The notes under the pieces are model-generated. The model saw nothing but the letters and a program-made list of their open reading frames with translations. It had not been told where the DNA came from and made no database searches. 64,000 bases of DNA from Paenibacillus polymyxa (lineage in GTDB: Bacteria; Bacillota; Bacilli; Paenibacillales; Paenibacillaceae): positions 3,753,501 through 3,817,500 of the forward strand of contig NZ_CP015423.1 of assembly GCF_001719045.1 (NCBI RefSeq). The letters run 5' to 3'. The position numbers and the translations under genes were made by a program. Position 1 is the stretch's first letter. Each line of letters opens with the position of its first letter. Shown piece after piece: positions 17,812 to 25,106 of this stretch.

Positions 17812-18045
17812 TCACTCCTTCCATATACATGGATTGTTGTCCTGACTTAGCTGATCGCCTATGGCTTCTTCCCATTCAGATAGCAGATGCTGGATATCCT
17901 CATTTTGGTTGGTTTTGAATTGATCCATTTGAGTGAATAAGTTTTTTTCCTCTGTTGAACATGAAGCCTGTTGTTCACTAGCAAGTTCATATTGATAAAA
18001 TCTATGGCGTAATGCTTCTAAGAACCAATCTGGCCAATCTGACAT
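17812..18045 (-). CDS. DUF6809-like small protein, frameshifted copy
   Basis: A 77-residue protein beginning MSDWPDWFLEALRHRFYQ. It is nearly identical to the 95-residue protein at 53091-53378 until residue 67, then one A is missing in the AAAC run and the frame ends in NPCIWKE. The lost tail, still readable downstream to about 17757, carries the MEGVKDG motif conserved in small DUF6809-like proteins. Function unknown; found downstream of toxin-immunity genes in both copies. Confidence 0.65.
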   Translation of the reverse strand: MSDWPDWFLEALRHRFYQYELASEQQASCSTEEKNLFTQMDQFKTNQNEDIQHLLSEWEEAIGDQLSQDNNPCIWKE

Positions 18046-18143
18046 AACACATTTCCCTCCCGTTGTTGAAGTGTGTGTATGTTAACTCTGATGGGGAGGG
18101 ATGGCAAGTCATTGTTTTGTGTAAGTTAGTTGTTGGAGTTTTA

Positions 18144-18845
18144 TCAGGAATAGTTAATTTGGTTTAATACGTTTTTAATTCGCTTTTCCAAATCCATTTG
18201 TTCCTCTTCTAATAATTGCTCTTGAAAAATATTTTTTATGTTAAACTGTTGTAATTCTTGTCTAATCTTTTGCAGAGCATCTGTCTGTGCTAATTTATGA
18301 GTTAATAAATTTTCAGCTAGCGTTGTATACACGATTATCTTTTCACTTAATGTATTTTTACAATCACGTTCAAAGCGTTGAAATGCACTAATAAAAATTT
18401 CATCTGCAGTTACATTTTCTATGTTTATTTGATTGAAAAATTCATTAACTTCGTCTGTCAATTCAGAATAGTACCAACATACCCTCGGATAGTAATCTGG
18501 TTTTTTATTTTCAAGTTCAGGTAATACCTTTTCTTTTCGAGAACGCAGATCATTGTATTGCACTATTGTTAATTTTTGTTCTTGTTCTATTAAATTGAAG
18601 TCTAATTCAGATAGTATTTTAATCATATGCTCTTTAAAAGTATGCAAAATTCTTGAATGGGAAACTAAAATTTCTGTAAGTGCTACATAAATAATTGCTT
18701 TGTCGGTTTCGCTTTCTTTAGCTAACATGTCATATTCATTAAATGTTCTTGCAATTGCCTCCTTTTTACTCATTTTTTCATCATCTTTAAATTCTTCGTA
18801 AGTTTCATTGATATATTCTAAATATTCTTCATACCCGTAAACCAT
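18144..18845 (-). CDS. Imm3-family immunity protein
   Basis: A 233-residue acidic, helical protein. The segment KKEAIARTFNEYDMLAKESETDKAIIYVALTEILVSHSRI is the Imm3 pattern (shown only in part as TFNEYD and ALTEIL here), and a weaker second copy occurs from about residue 120. Imm3 proteins neutralise toxins of polymorphic toxin systems. It lies 20 bases downstream of the VgrG-deaminase toxin gene on the same strand, the standard toxin-immunity order. Specific neutralisation of that toxin is inferred. Confidence 0.75.
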   Translation of the reverse strand: MVYGYEEYLEYINETYEEFKDDEKMSKKEAIARTFNEYDMLAKESETDKAIIYVALTEILVSHSRILHTFKEHMIKILSELDFNLIEQEQKLTIVQYNDLRSRKEKVLPELENKKPDYYPRVCWYYSELTDEVNEFFNQINIENVTADEIFISAFQRFERDCKNTLSEKIIVYTTLAENLLTHKLAQTDALQKIRQELQQFNIKNIFQEQLLEEEQMDLEKRIKNVLNQINYS

Positions 18846-18865
18846 ATTTATAAAAACCTCCAGAG

Positions 18866-21800
18866 TTATTTTGAAGAAATGCGTTTATCACCATTATGAA
18901 CAACTTCAATTGTAATATTAGGATACTTTTTATCAAATTTCTGAATGATTTGATTACAACTGGCACATGTATCTTTTTCTGTAAATAGTTTGATTTTCCC
19001 TGTTGCGTTAGGATTATCACCTAATCTATGCGCCACATCATTTAATATTTTATACTCTGTATCAGCATCCCTTAAGTAAATATTTCCGGCGGCATCAGGA
19101 GCCTCGGTTGCCTTAAATATTGGGTTGTCAGGCTTAAAAGAAAATTCTTCAGTCCCAGGAATTTTTTTATTGGAATTATGAATTCCACTATGTGAATAGA
19201 AGTCTGTTTTACTGACTCCTGAAACTTCTACTTCTGCGTAAGCAAAATTACCTGCTTCTTTATATTTATTTGACAATTTCCCCCTAGCTTCTGCCACTTT
19301 ATCAATAACATGTTGATTTACTTTTGGATCAATTTGACTGGTTGGAAATCTTTTTGTGCGCTGAGCAGCTTTCCCGGTTCCCTCAATCCCTGCATCTTTA
19401 TTGGGCTTTGGGTTTGAGAGTTGGGGTGCTTCTGTTTTTTCATTTATGATTTTAGGACCTGGATGAACAGGTTCTTTAACTGGTGAATTTAGTATGGTTT
19501 TCGGCTTAAAAAATGAACCGGCTCCCTCAACCATCCCTGCTACACTAATGATATTGGACAAATGGTCTGGTGACAAAGGATCTTCAGGTGTCAAAGCTCC
19601 ACGTATAGCCTCTGTTATTCCAAATGTAGCAAAATTGATTGCGTCACTACCAGAGTTACCTTGATTACGTCCGCGCTCCATATAGGCTTGATACAATCCT
19701 TTAGGTATACCAAATGACCAATAATCTAAAAATTCACCAATGGAGTTTAATTGATTTTGAGCCCTTACGTTATTAGCCTGCTCTATGCCTTTGTATAATT
19801 CAGCAAGGCTGTTTGCTGTTTTTTGAGAAGCATGTGCCTGCTCCATGGCTATTTGACTTTTTATCATCGCGCTGCTACCCGTATAATCCAGGTAACGATC
19901 CCACCAAGACTTAGGCTTCTCAACTTGTTGTTTAGGCTGCTGCTGTGCCATGCGGCTGTCGTAATCGGCTCTCCAGCGTTTTTTTACATCTTCCGGAACT
20001 TGCTGATACGCATGAACCATGGCATTCGATTCTTTCAGTAGGTTTTGAACTAGTTCCAATGTGCCACCGGAATTCACAATATGACGTGCACTCGTATACA
20101 CTTTCCCTAGAATCCACTTGTTATAATAGGCTTGTTTAGCTTTCTCATGCTCGTGTAGACTGATCAACCCTTGCATGGCCAAACCAGCCAAGTATTTTAA
20201 TGGGTGAACTTCGCTCCCCTTGCTACTGCCTCCAACGGTAGGGGTTCCTTTGCTCCGAACAGGGATCGCTGCGGTTGCTCTCAGAATCACACCTCCTGCA
20301 GGTCCACTTAGCGCTCCTGCAACAACGCCAGCCACTTTTCCCATCACTGGAATGGAGCCTAGTAGCTTGGACACCGTACCCATCAAGGCATTCGCCTGTT
20401 TAAGCTCTGCTGGACTTGTGACTTTTGCTTTAGGGGAAGAGGCTTGGCTACTAGATGAATCCTTGGCTGCTGACTGGGCTGCTTCATAGGCTTTGATGCT
20501 CATGAGTGGCGGCTCAGGCACAGGAGGGAGGTCAGCCACGAAAACAGGAGCCTTCACCGTACCTTCCTGATAAATCACTGGAGCTTTGGTATCCGTCTCA
20601 CCATCCAGTACCATGCTGCTGGCTCCACCTTTTAAGTATAGCGCCGTGCCAGCTTCGAGTGATAGTTCCTCGCCTGCACCCAGCTTCACATGACCACCCT
20701 GAATCTGCACATTCCCCGGACTGTCGATCGTAATGCCGTTACTTTCATGCAGTGTAATGGAAAATTCACCGGAGGTGGATAGAGTCAGCTCATGCTCAGA
20801 CATTTCTACGCCGCTACCTTGCACATGTTGCCATACCTTCACATTCGGCTGTCCATTGGTGTGGCGTTGTTGTCGCAGTGAATCCGTGACATAGGCATCT
20901 TGTTCGCGGTGTGTTGGCAGATACAATTCCACCTGTTCCCCGATTTCAGGCATATCGTACCAGCCACTATGTTCTTCGGCGACATAACGGGTGGACACCG
21001 GAAACCAGCAGGCTTTAGTAGGATCTTGCTTCGGGTCAATGTCTAGTTGAAGCTGTACGAAATCCTGTTGTACCTTGAGCACCGTTCCTGTCAACGAAAT
21101 TCCGGTGGCCTGATCGTTTTCATACCGAGCATAGCGGATATCCTGTTCGGCTTGAAGATCATAACGAGTACGCAGTAAACCATCTGTTAACGTTGTCACG
21201 GCTCGAACCACGACCAGCTCTTTGCCTTGTCCAATGGGTAACGTGATGAGGTCACCCAGCGCATAGTATTGTAGGCTTTCGATCATATAGGTGACATACG
21301 AGCCAGCACGTTCTCCGGGCTTTTCCGCATCCAACTCATGAAACGTTTTCCGTACTCGATAAAATACATCCCGTTCCACCTTATGCTGCTTGCCTTCTGG
21401 CATCCCGAAGAAAACCTTGGGCGAGGCTGCGGTTACCTCTGGCACAAGTACGGAACCAAAGCGAGAAGCGAGGCGTTTTAAAAACGCCCAATCGGTCTCA
21501 TCATATTGTAAAACAAATGTCTCTAGTTTGGCATAATTGCTTACCGTATCAATGGCATCTCCGTACTTATATTTTCGAACCAGTGCTGTGACCAGATCAT
21601 CATAAGTACGGTGAATATCTTGATAGGAGCGTCTTTTACGTTTAATATCCATCTGGTATGAATGGGAAGCGGCCTCCAGTTCAAATGTATACACGCCTCG
21701 CACACAGTGTACGGACATACGTGTAACAATCCCATGGAACAACCTTCTCAACGATTGTCCCTGATCATTCAACTGACGGATCACAATGGGCTCTTGCTCC

Positions 21801-21973
21801 ATATCCTGTCCGATGCATACAGCTCCTTGTTCTTCGGAGAGCATGCCACTGATATGTAAAAAGGCATGATCATTAATGGTGCGTGTTATTTGAAGTTGTT
21901 CGATGTGTAGTGGCTGAAAGGGACCATAAAAGCGTAGACTTTCATATCCGATCCCATCTGATAATACGCTCAA
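18866..21973 (-). CDS. VgrG/Pvc8-like spike protein with C-terminal deaminase-fold toxin
   Basis: A 1035-residue polymorphic toxin. Residues 1 to about 380 match phage late-control D/VgrG (LQYDETDWAFLKRLASRFG); about 380-470 are a repetitive beta-helical tip; about 470-860 are a helical Ala/Gly-rich linker; about 880-1035 are a deaminase-superfamily toxin resembling the BURPS668_1122 type, with DTE at 971-973 and CASC at 1003-1006 as likely zinc/catalytic residues. Start is TTG with AAAGGAG twelve bases upstream, a long spacing. Preceded by a SigD-like promoter; immunity gene follows. Confidence 0.85.
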   Translation of the reverse strand: MSVLSDGIGYESLRFYGPFQPLHIEQLQITRTINDHAFLHISGMLSEEQGAVCIGQDMEQEPIVIRQLNDQGQSLRRLFHGIVTRMSVHCVRGVYTFELEAASHSYQMDIKRKRRSYQDIHRTYDDLVTALVRKYKYGDAIDTVSNYAKLETFVLQYDETDWAFLKRLASRFGSVLVPEVTAASPKVFFGMPEGKQHKVERDVFYRVRKTFHELDAEKPGERAGSYVTYMIESLQYYALGDLITLPIGQGKELVVVRAVTTLTDGLLRTRYDLQAEQDIRYARYENDQATGISLTGTVLKVQQDFVQLQLDIDPKQDPTKACWFPVSTRYVAEEHSGWYDMPEIGEQVELYLPTHREQDAYVTDSLRQQRHTNGQPNVKVWQHVQGSGVEMSEHELTLSTSGEFSITLHESNGITIDSPGNVQIQGGHVKLGAGEELSLEAGTALYLKGGASSMVLDGETDTKAPVIYQEGTVKAPVFVADLPPVPEPPLMSIKAYEAAQSAAKDSSSSQASSPKAKVTSPAELKQANALMGTVSKLLGSIPVMGKVAGVVAGALSGPAGGVILRATAAIPVRSKGTPTVGGSSKGSEVHPLKYLAGLAMQGLISLHEHEKAKQAYYNKWILGKVYTSARHIVNSGGTLELVQNLLKESNAMVHAYQQVPEDVKKRWRADYDSRMAQQQPKQQVEKPKSWWDRYLDYTGSSAMIKSQIAMEQAHASQKTANSLAELYKGIEQANNVRAQNQLNSIGEFLDYWSFGIPKGLYQAYMERGRNQGNSGSDAINFATFGITEAIRGALTPEDPLSPDHLSNIISVAGMVEGAGSFFKPKTILNSPVKEPVHPGPKIINEKTEAPQLSNPKPNKDAGIEGTGKAAQRTKRFPTSQIDPKVNQHVIDKVAEARGKLSNKYKEAGNFAYAEVEVSGVSKTDFYSHSGIHNSNKKIPGTEEFSFKPDNPIFKATEAPDAAGNIYLRDADTEYKILNDVAHRLGDNPNATGKIKLFTEKDTCASCNQIIQKFDKKYPNITIEVVHNGDKRISSK

Positions 21974-22159
21974 GTGAGTTCAAGACTCCTTTCTATATGT
22001 GATGGGTATTTCCAAGTGAAGCACGTCATTTTGCAATTGCTTCTGATTATAGAAGCAGCAGATGGGTGTACCTGTCAGTCAAGATAGATATGTATTACAA
22101 GGTTTGTACGTTATAAAGGGATGAGAGGTGATATTTAATAAACAACCCAGCATATGTAT

Positions 22160-22187
22160 GTATCGGTTAAAAGAGAGATTTAGTTTA
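22160..22187 (-). promoter_or_regulatory. SigD-like promoter of the first VgrG toxin locus
   Basis: On the minus strand: TAAA-N16-ACCGATAC, close to the SigD consensus TAAA-N14-16-GCCGATAT. It lies in a 58-bp block (22150-22208) nearly identical to the block upstream of the second VgrG locus. Predicted start of transcription is near 22153, giving a leader of about 180 bases. Confidence 0.5.
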
Positions 22188-22396
22188 CAGAATGACCCAT
22201 TGGTTGGGAGATTTACTATGTTTATTTTTAGAAGTAGGAGTATGAGAGGGAAGTGTAACATGAGTTAATATAGGAATATGGTAATGCGCCAAATGATTTG
22301 CCATTTGGATGCTTTTCATGCTGCCAAAACAGATACTTAAAACCAAAATGATGCCCTATCCAAACGATCTAAATTTAAAAATAATGGAGTGATAGA

Positions 22397-22789
22397 ATGA
22401 TAAGAGGACTTGTACTTTTAACTGGTGGGAATATTGAAGATTACTTACCAGACTTGTATGACTGGGGTCTTTCTGAAACCCAAACAGAGCAACATACTTG
22501 CCGACCCATAAACGAACTACCTCCATATAAAAATTATAAAGAGAATGTACTGAAGAGACTTGCGAATGGGCTATTAATATACATCTTAGTTGATAGAGCT
22601 AATAATAAACGGATAGGCAAAATACAGCTTTTTGACTATAATTCTCGGAATAAGTGCCGAGGTCGGATACTACTTGCCTTTAAACATAGAAAACAAGGAC
22701 ATGCAAATGTATTACTTGAGTTATTTATAGCCTATTGGAAACCTGTGAGGCTGGGGGACACTCCCAAGGCTGATAATATGCTTGAATGA
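22397..22789 (+). pseudogene. Decayed GNAT acetyltransferase
   Basis: The first 110 or so residues follow the RimJ/RimL-type GNAT pattern (GGNIEDYLPDLYDWGLSET, then NNKRIGKIQLFD and KHRKQGHANVLLELF), but motif A is corrupted and the C-terminal third is missing, replaced by an unrelated tail (WKPVRLGDTPKADN). GGAGTGA precedes the ATG. Likely a broken gene rather than an active enzyme. Confidence 0.55.
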
Positions 22790-22906
22790 AAAACTAGAAA
22801 TACAATCTATATTGCGGTTAATTTACGGTGATTTTTATGGATTTTAATGGTAGAATTGATATATAAGTTAAGATATGAGCAACCAATAAAGATTGGTGGG
22901 GTGAAC

Positions 22907-24211
22907 ATGCAAATTTCTTTTTACAATGAATACATGAAATTGGAGCAAGATGGTCGTGAGACTTATTTAATTTACAATAGTCTATCTAACGGTTTTGGTG
23001 AAATTCAAAAAGAATTGTATAATGCGTTCGTTACAAGTGATACATCTTACCTTGCACATTGTGAAGAGATTGAGCATTTGATTCGGGGGCAATTTGTATA
23101 CCAAGATCCAACTAATGAGCTAGAACAAATGGAGCAACGCTTCACTAAGATACGAAATCAAGAAGATAGGCTAAATCTAACGATTCTTCCTACATTTAAT
23201 TGCAACTTTAGATGCTCTTACTGTTATGAAAAGCTAACCGAGAAATCAGGTAATCGTGCTTTTACAGATGGAATACAACAGGATATCCTGTCGTATGTAC
23301 AACAATCCATGCAAGATCCACATTTAAAATATGTCTCCGTGAACTGGACAGGTGGAGAACCGCTGCTTGAATTTAACAAGGTAACTGCTTTGATGGAGAA
23401 AATGAACGCAATGGCGGTAGCGAACCAAGTTGAAATCGTACATAACATGGTGAGTAATGGATATTTGCTGACTAGGAAACGAGCCCAGATATTAAAGGAT
23501 CTAGGTCTGAAAAAAATTCAAATTACTCTGGACGGGAGCCGAAGCAATCACGATCAACGGAGAGTATTAACTAACCAGCAAGGAACATTTGACAAAATTA
23601 TAAATAATATTAGGGACTCTTGTGATTTAATTCACATGGTTTTACGCTCTAACGTAGACCATCGTAATGTAGGGTCGTTTGACGAATATATAGAGTACTT
23701 GGGTAAACAGGATTTTAAGCATAAGGTGGACATTTATTTTTCTCCTACCACGGATTACGATACAGGTGGATGTTCAAGTAGTGGGGGTTGTTTTGCGAAT
23801 AAAGAATTTTCGGGGATTATTTTAGAATTGTATAGTAAGGCGCTGAATAATGGTCTTCACATTTCCTACTATCCTAAATATGAACCGGTGATTTGTGCTG
23901 CAATTTCAAAGAATGCGATGGTCATACAGCCGGATGGCTGGATTCAAAAGTGTTGGGACACAGTTGGGAATCCTAAACATGCAATTGGACACATAAGTGA
24001 CGTCGCCAAAGCAAAGAGGGATAAAGACAAATGGATGGAATTTACTCCTTACACCGTACCTAAATGTCGTAGTTGTTCTGTTCTACCTTTATGTGGTGGA
24101 GGATGTGCGCAGCAGTCGTTTGAGAGTGCAGATAAGCAGCCTATCTGCTGTGAATACAAATATAATTTAAATGAGATGCTGAAATTTAATTTTCAACAGC
24201 TTAATATGTAA
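22907..24211 (+). CDS. Radical SAM/SPASM peptide maturase
   Basis: A 434-residue enzyme. The radical SAM 4Fe-4S motif is CNFRCSYC (C99, C103, C106); the TGGEPLLE motif follows. The C-terminal SPASM region has CxxCxxxxxCxxxC (387-400, CRSCSVLPLCGGGC) and a CC pair at 414-415, for auxiliary clusters. The ~90-residue N-terminus resembles leader-recognition regions of RiPP maturases. Start at 22907 (GGTGGGG upstream). A 31-residue Cys-containing precursor candidate follows 50 bases downstream, then regulator and exporter genes. Predicted to install thioether or C-C links on the peptide. Confidence 0.85.
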   Translation: MQISFYNEYMKLEQDGRETYLIYNSLSNGFGEIQKELYNAFVTSDTSYLAHCEEIEHLIRGQFVYQDPTNELEQMEQRFTKIRNQEDRLNLTILPTFNCNFRCSYCYEKLTEKSGNRAFTDGIQQDILSYVQQSMQDPHLKYVSVNWTGGEPLLEFNKVTALMEKMNAMAVANQVEIVHNMVSNGYLLTRKRAQILKDLGLKKIQITLDGSRSNHDQRRVLTNQQGTFDKIINNIRDSCDLIHMVLRSNVDHRNVGSFDEYIEYLGKQDFKHKVDIYFSPTTDYDTGGCSSSGGCFANKEFSGIILELYSKALNNGLHISYYPKYEPVICAAISKNAMVIQPDGWIQKCWDTVGNPKHAIGHISDVAKAKRDKDKWMEFTPYTVPKCRSCSVLPLCGGGCAQQSFESADKQPICCEYKYNLNEMLKFNFQQLNM

Positions 24212-24261
24212 GCGCTAGCTTTACAGGGATTGCTTTAATTCTTATGAAAGGAGGTGAGAAA

Positions 24262-24357
24262 ATGCGCTGGATCGTAGAACCTCAAGCTGTTCAAAACTCT
24301 ATTGAGCCTAATGGATGTCTCGTACGTAATAGTAATGGTTGTGTCCTCTACTGGTAA
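24262..24357 (+). CDS. Candidate RiPP precursor peptide (31 aa, two NGC motifs)
   Basis: A very short reading frame behind an excellent ribosome site (AAAGGAGGTGAGAAA then ATG). The peptide starts MRWIVEPQAVQNSIE and ends PNGCLVRNSNGCVLYW: two Asn-Gly-Cys motifs with Cys at 19 and 27. It sits between the radical SAM gene and a terminator-like hairpin, as RiPP precursors do. The first half is a plausible leader, the second a core. No double-Gly or other protease motif is seen. I do not recognise it as a known family. Confidence 0.75.
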   Translation: MRWIVEPQAVQNSIEPNGCLVRNSNGCVLYW

Positions 24358-24384
24358 GGAATTATGAATTATTATACTTCATCG

Positions 24385-24418
24385 CCGTCTGTTCATTGAT
24401 TGGACAGACGGTTATTTC
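24385..24418 (+). terminator. Hairpin terminator or attenuator after the precursor gene
   Basis: An 8-bp perfect stem (CCGTCTGT at 24385-24392 with ACAGACGG at 24404-24411) followed by TTATTTC. It would let the precursor be made in excess over the regulator and exporter. Confidence 0.65.
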
Positions 24419-24465
24419 TCTACATGAGCCATGGTTGAAGATGTATAAAATATGGGGGTTGAAAT

Positions 24466-25074
24466 ATGAATACCATATTAATTATAGATCAATTACGCCA
24501 TTCTGGGGAGTCTATCCAAACATGGATTGGAAATGAGCAACAAATGAATGGAACGCTTGTACATTCTATTACACAGGCCCTCGAACAGTTCAGGATACAT
24601 AGTTTCGATCTTTGTATTTACATTGGACACAAGTCGTTGCCAGAAGAGGTGGAGTGCATTCGTCGACTACCCAATATCTCAATATTATTCGTCGGAAGTA
24701 TTGATGGCTATCCAGCAATAGATAGACTTTTACATATCGGCGTCACAGCATTTATAGATCAGGAATCATCTCCCGAAGAGTTACTTAGAGCTGTTAATTC
24801 TGTTTTGAATGGAATGGCAGTTCTTCCTGTGCATTTACTTCATCAATTGCACCAGCGGGAAGGAATGAAGGATTATGTACTACTTAACAGGAAAGAACGC
24901 TCGATTTTAGAATGGATTGCAGAGGGAAAAAGCAATAAGGAGCTTGCCACGATCTTTTGCGTTAGCCAAAGAACGATCGAATATTATTTAACAAATATCT
25001 ACATTAAATTCAAAGTTAGTTCTAGGTGTGAGGCAGTCGTTGCAGCTAAAGATAGGGGAATCATTAATGTATAG
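24466..25074 (+). CDS. LuxR-type regulator with atypical receiver
   Basis: A 202-residue protein: residues 1-125 resemble a response-regulator receiver, 140-200 are a GerE/LuxR helix-turn-helix (LNRKERSILEWIAEGKSNKE, then VSQRTIEYYLTNIYIKF). The phosphoacceptor Asp expected after DLCIYI is replaced (IGHKS), and only one acidic residue is left at the N-terminal pocket, so it is probably not phosphorylated. No histidine kinase is adjacent. It lies between precursor and exporter and probably controls this cluster, perhaps by binding the peptide; that is inference. Confidence 0.75.
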   Translation: MNTILIIDQLRHSGESIQTWIGNEQQMNGTLVHSITQALEQFRIHSFDLCIYIGHKSLPEEVECIRRLPNISILFVGSIDGYPAIDRLLHIGVTAFIDQESSPEELLRAVNSVLNGMAVLPVHLLHQLHQREGMKDYVLLNRKERSILEWIAEGKSNKELATIFCVSQRTIEYYLTNIYIKFKVSSRCEAVVAAKDRGIINV

Positions 25075-25106
25075 AAGCTCATGGTCATTCTGATGGAGGT
25101 TATAGA

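Larger units (their letters stand above)
17623..18118. repeat. Direct repeat, copy 1 (partner at 52955-53452)
   Basis: About 495 bases, clearly homologous to 52955-53452 in the same orientation 35.3 kb away. It covers the recombinase 3' end, the intergenic spacer and the whole DUF6809-like gene with its ribosome site. Homology stops sharply at both ends. Confidence 0.85.
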
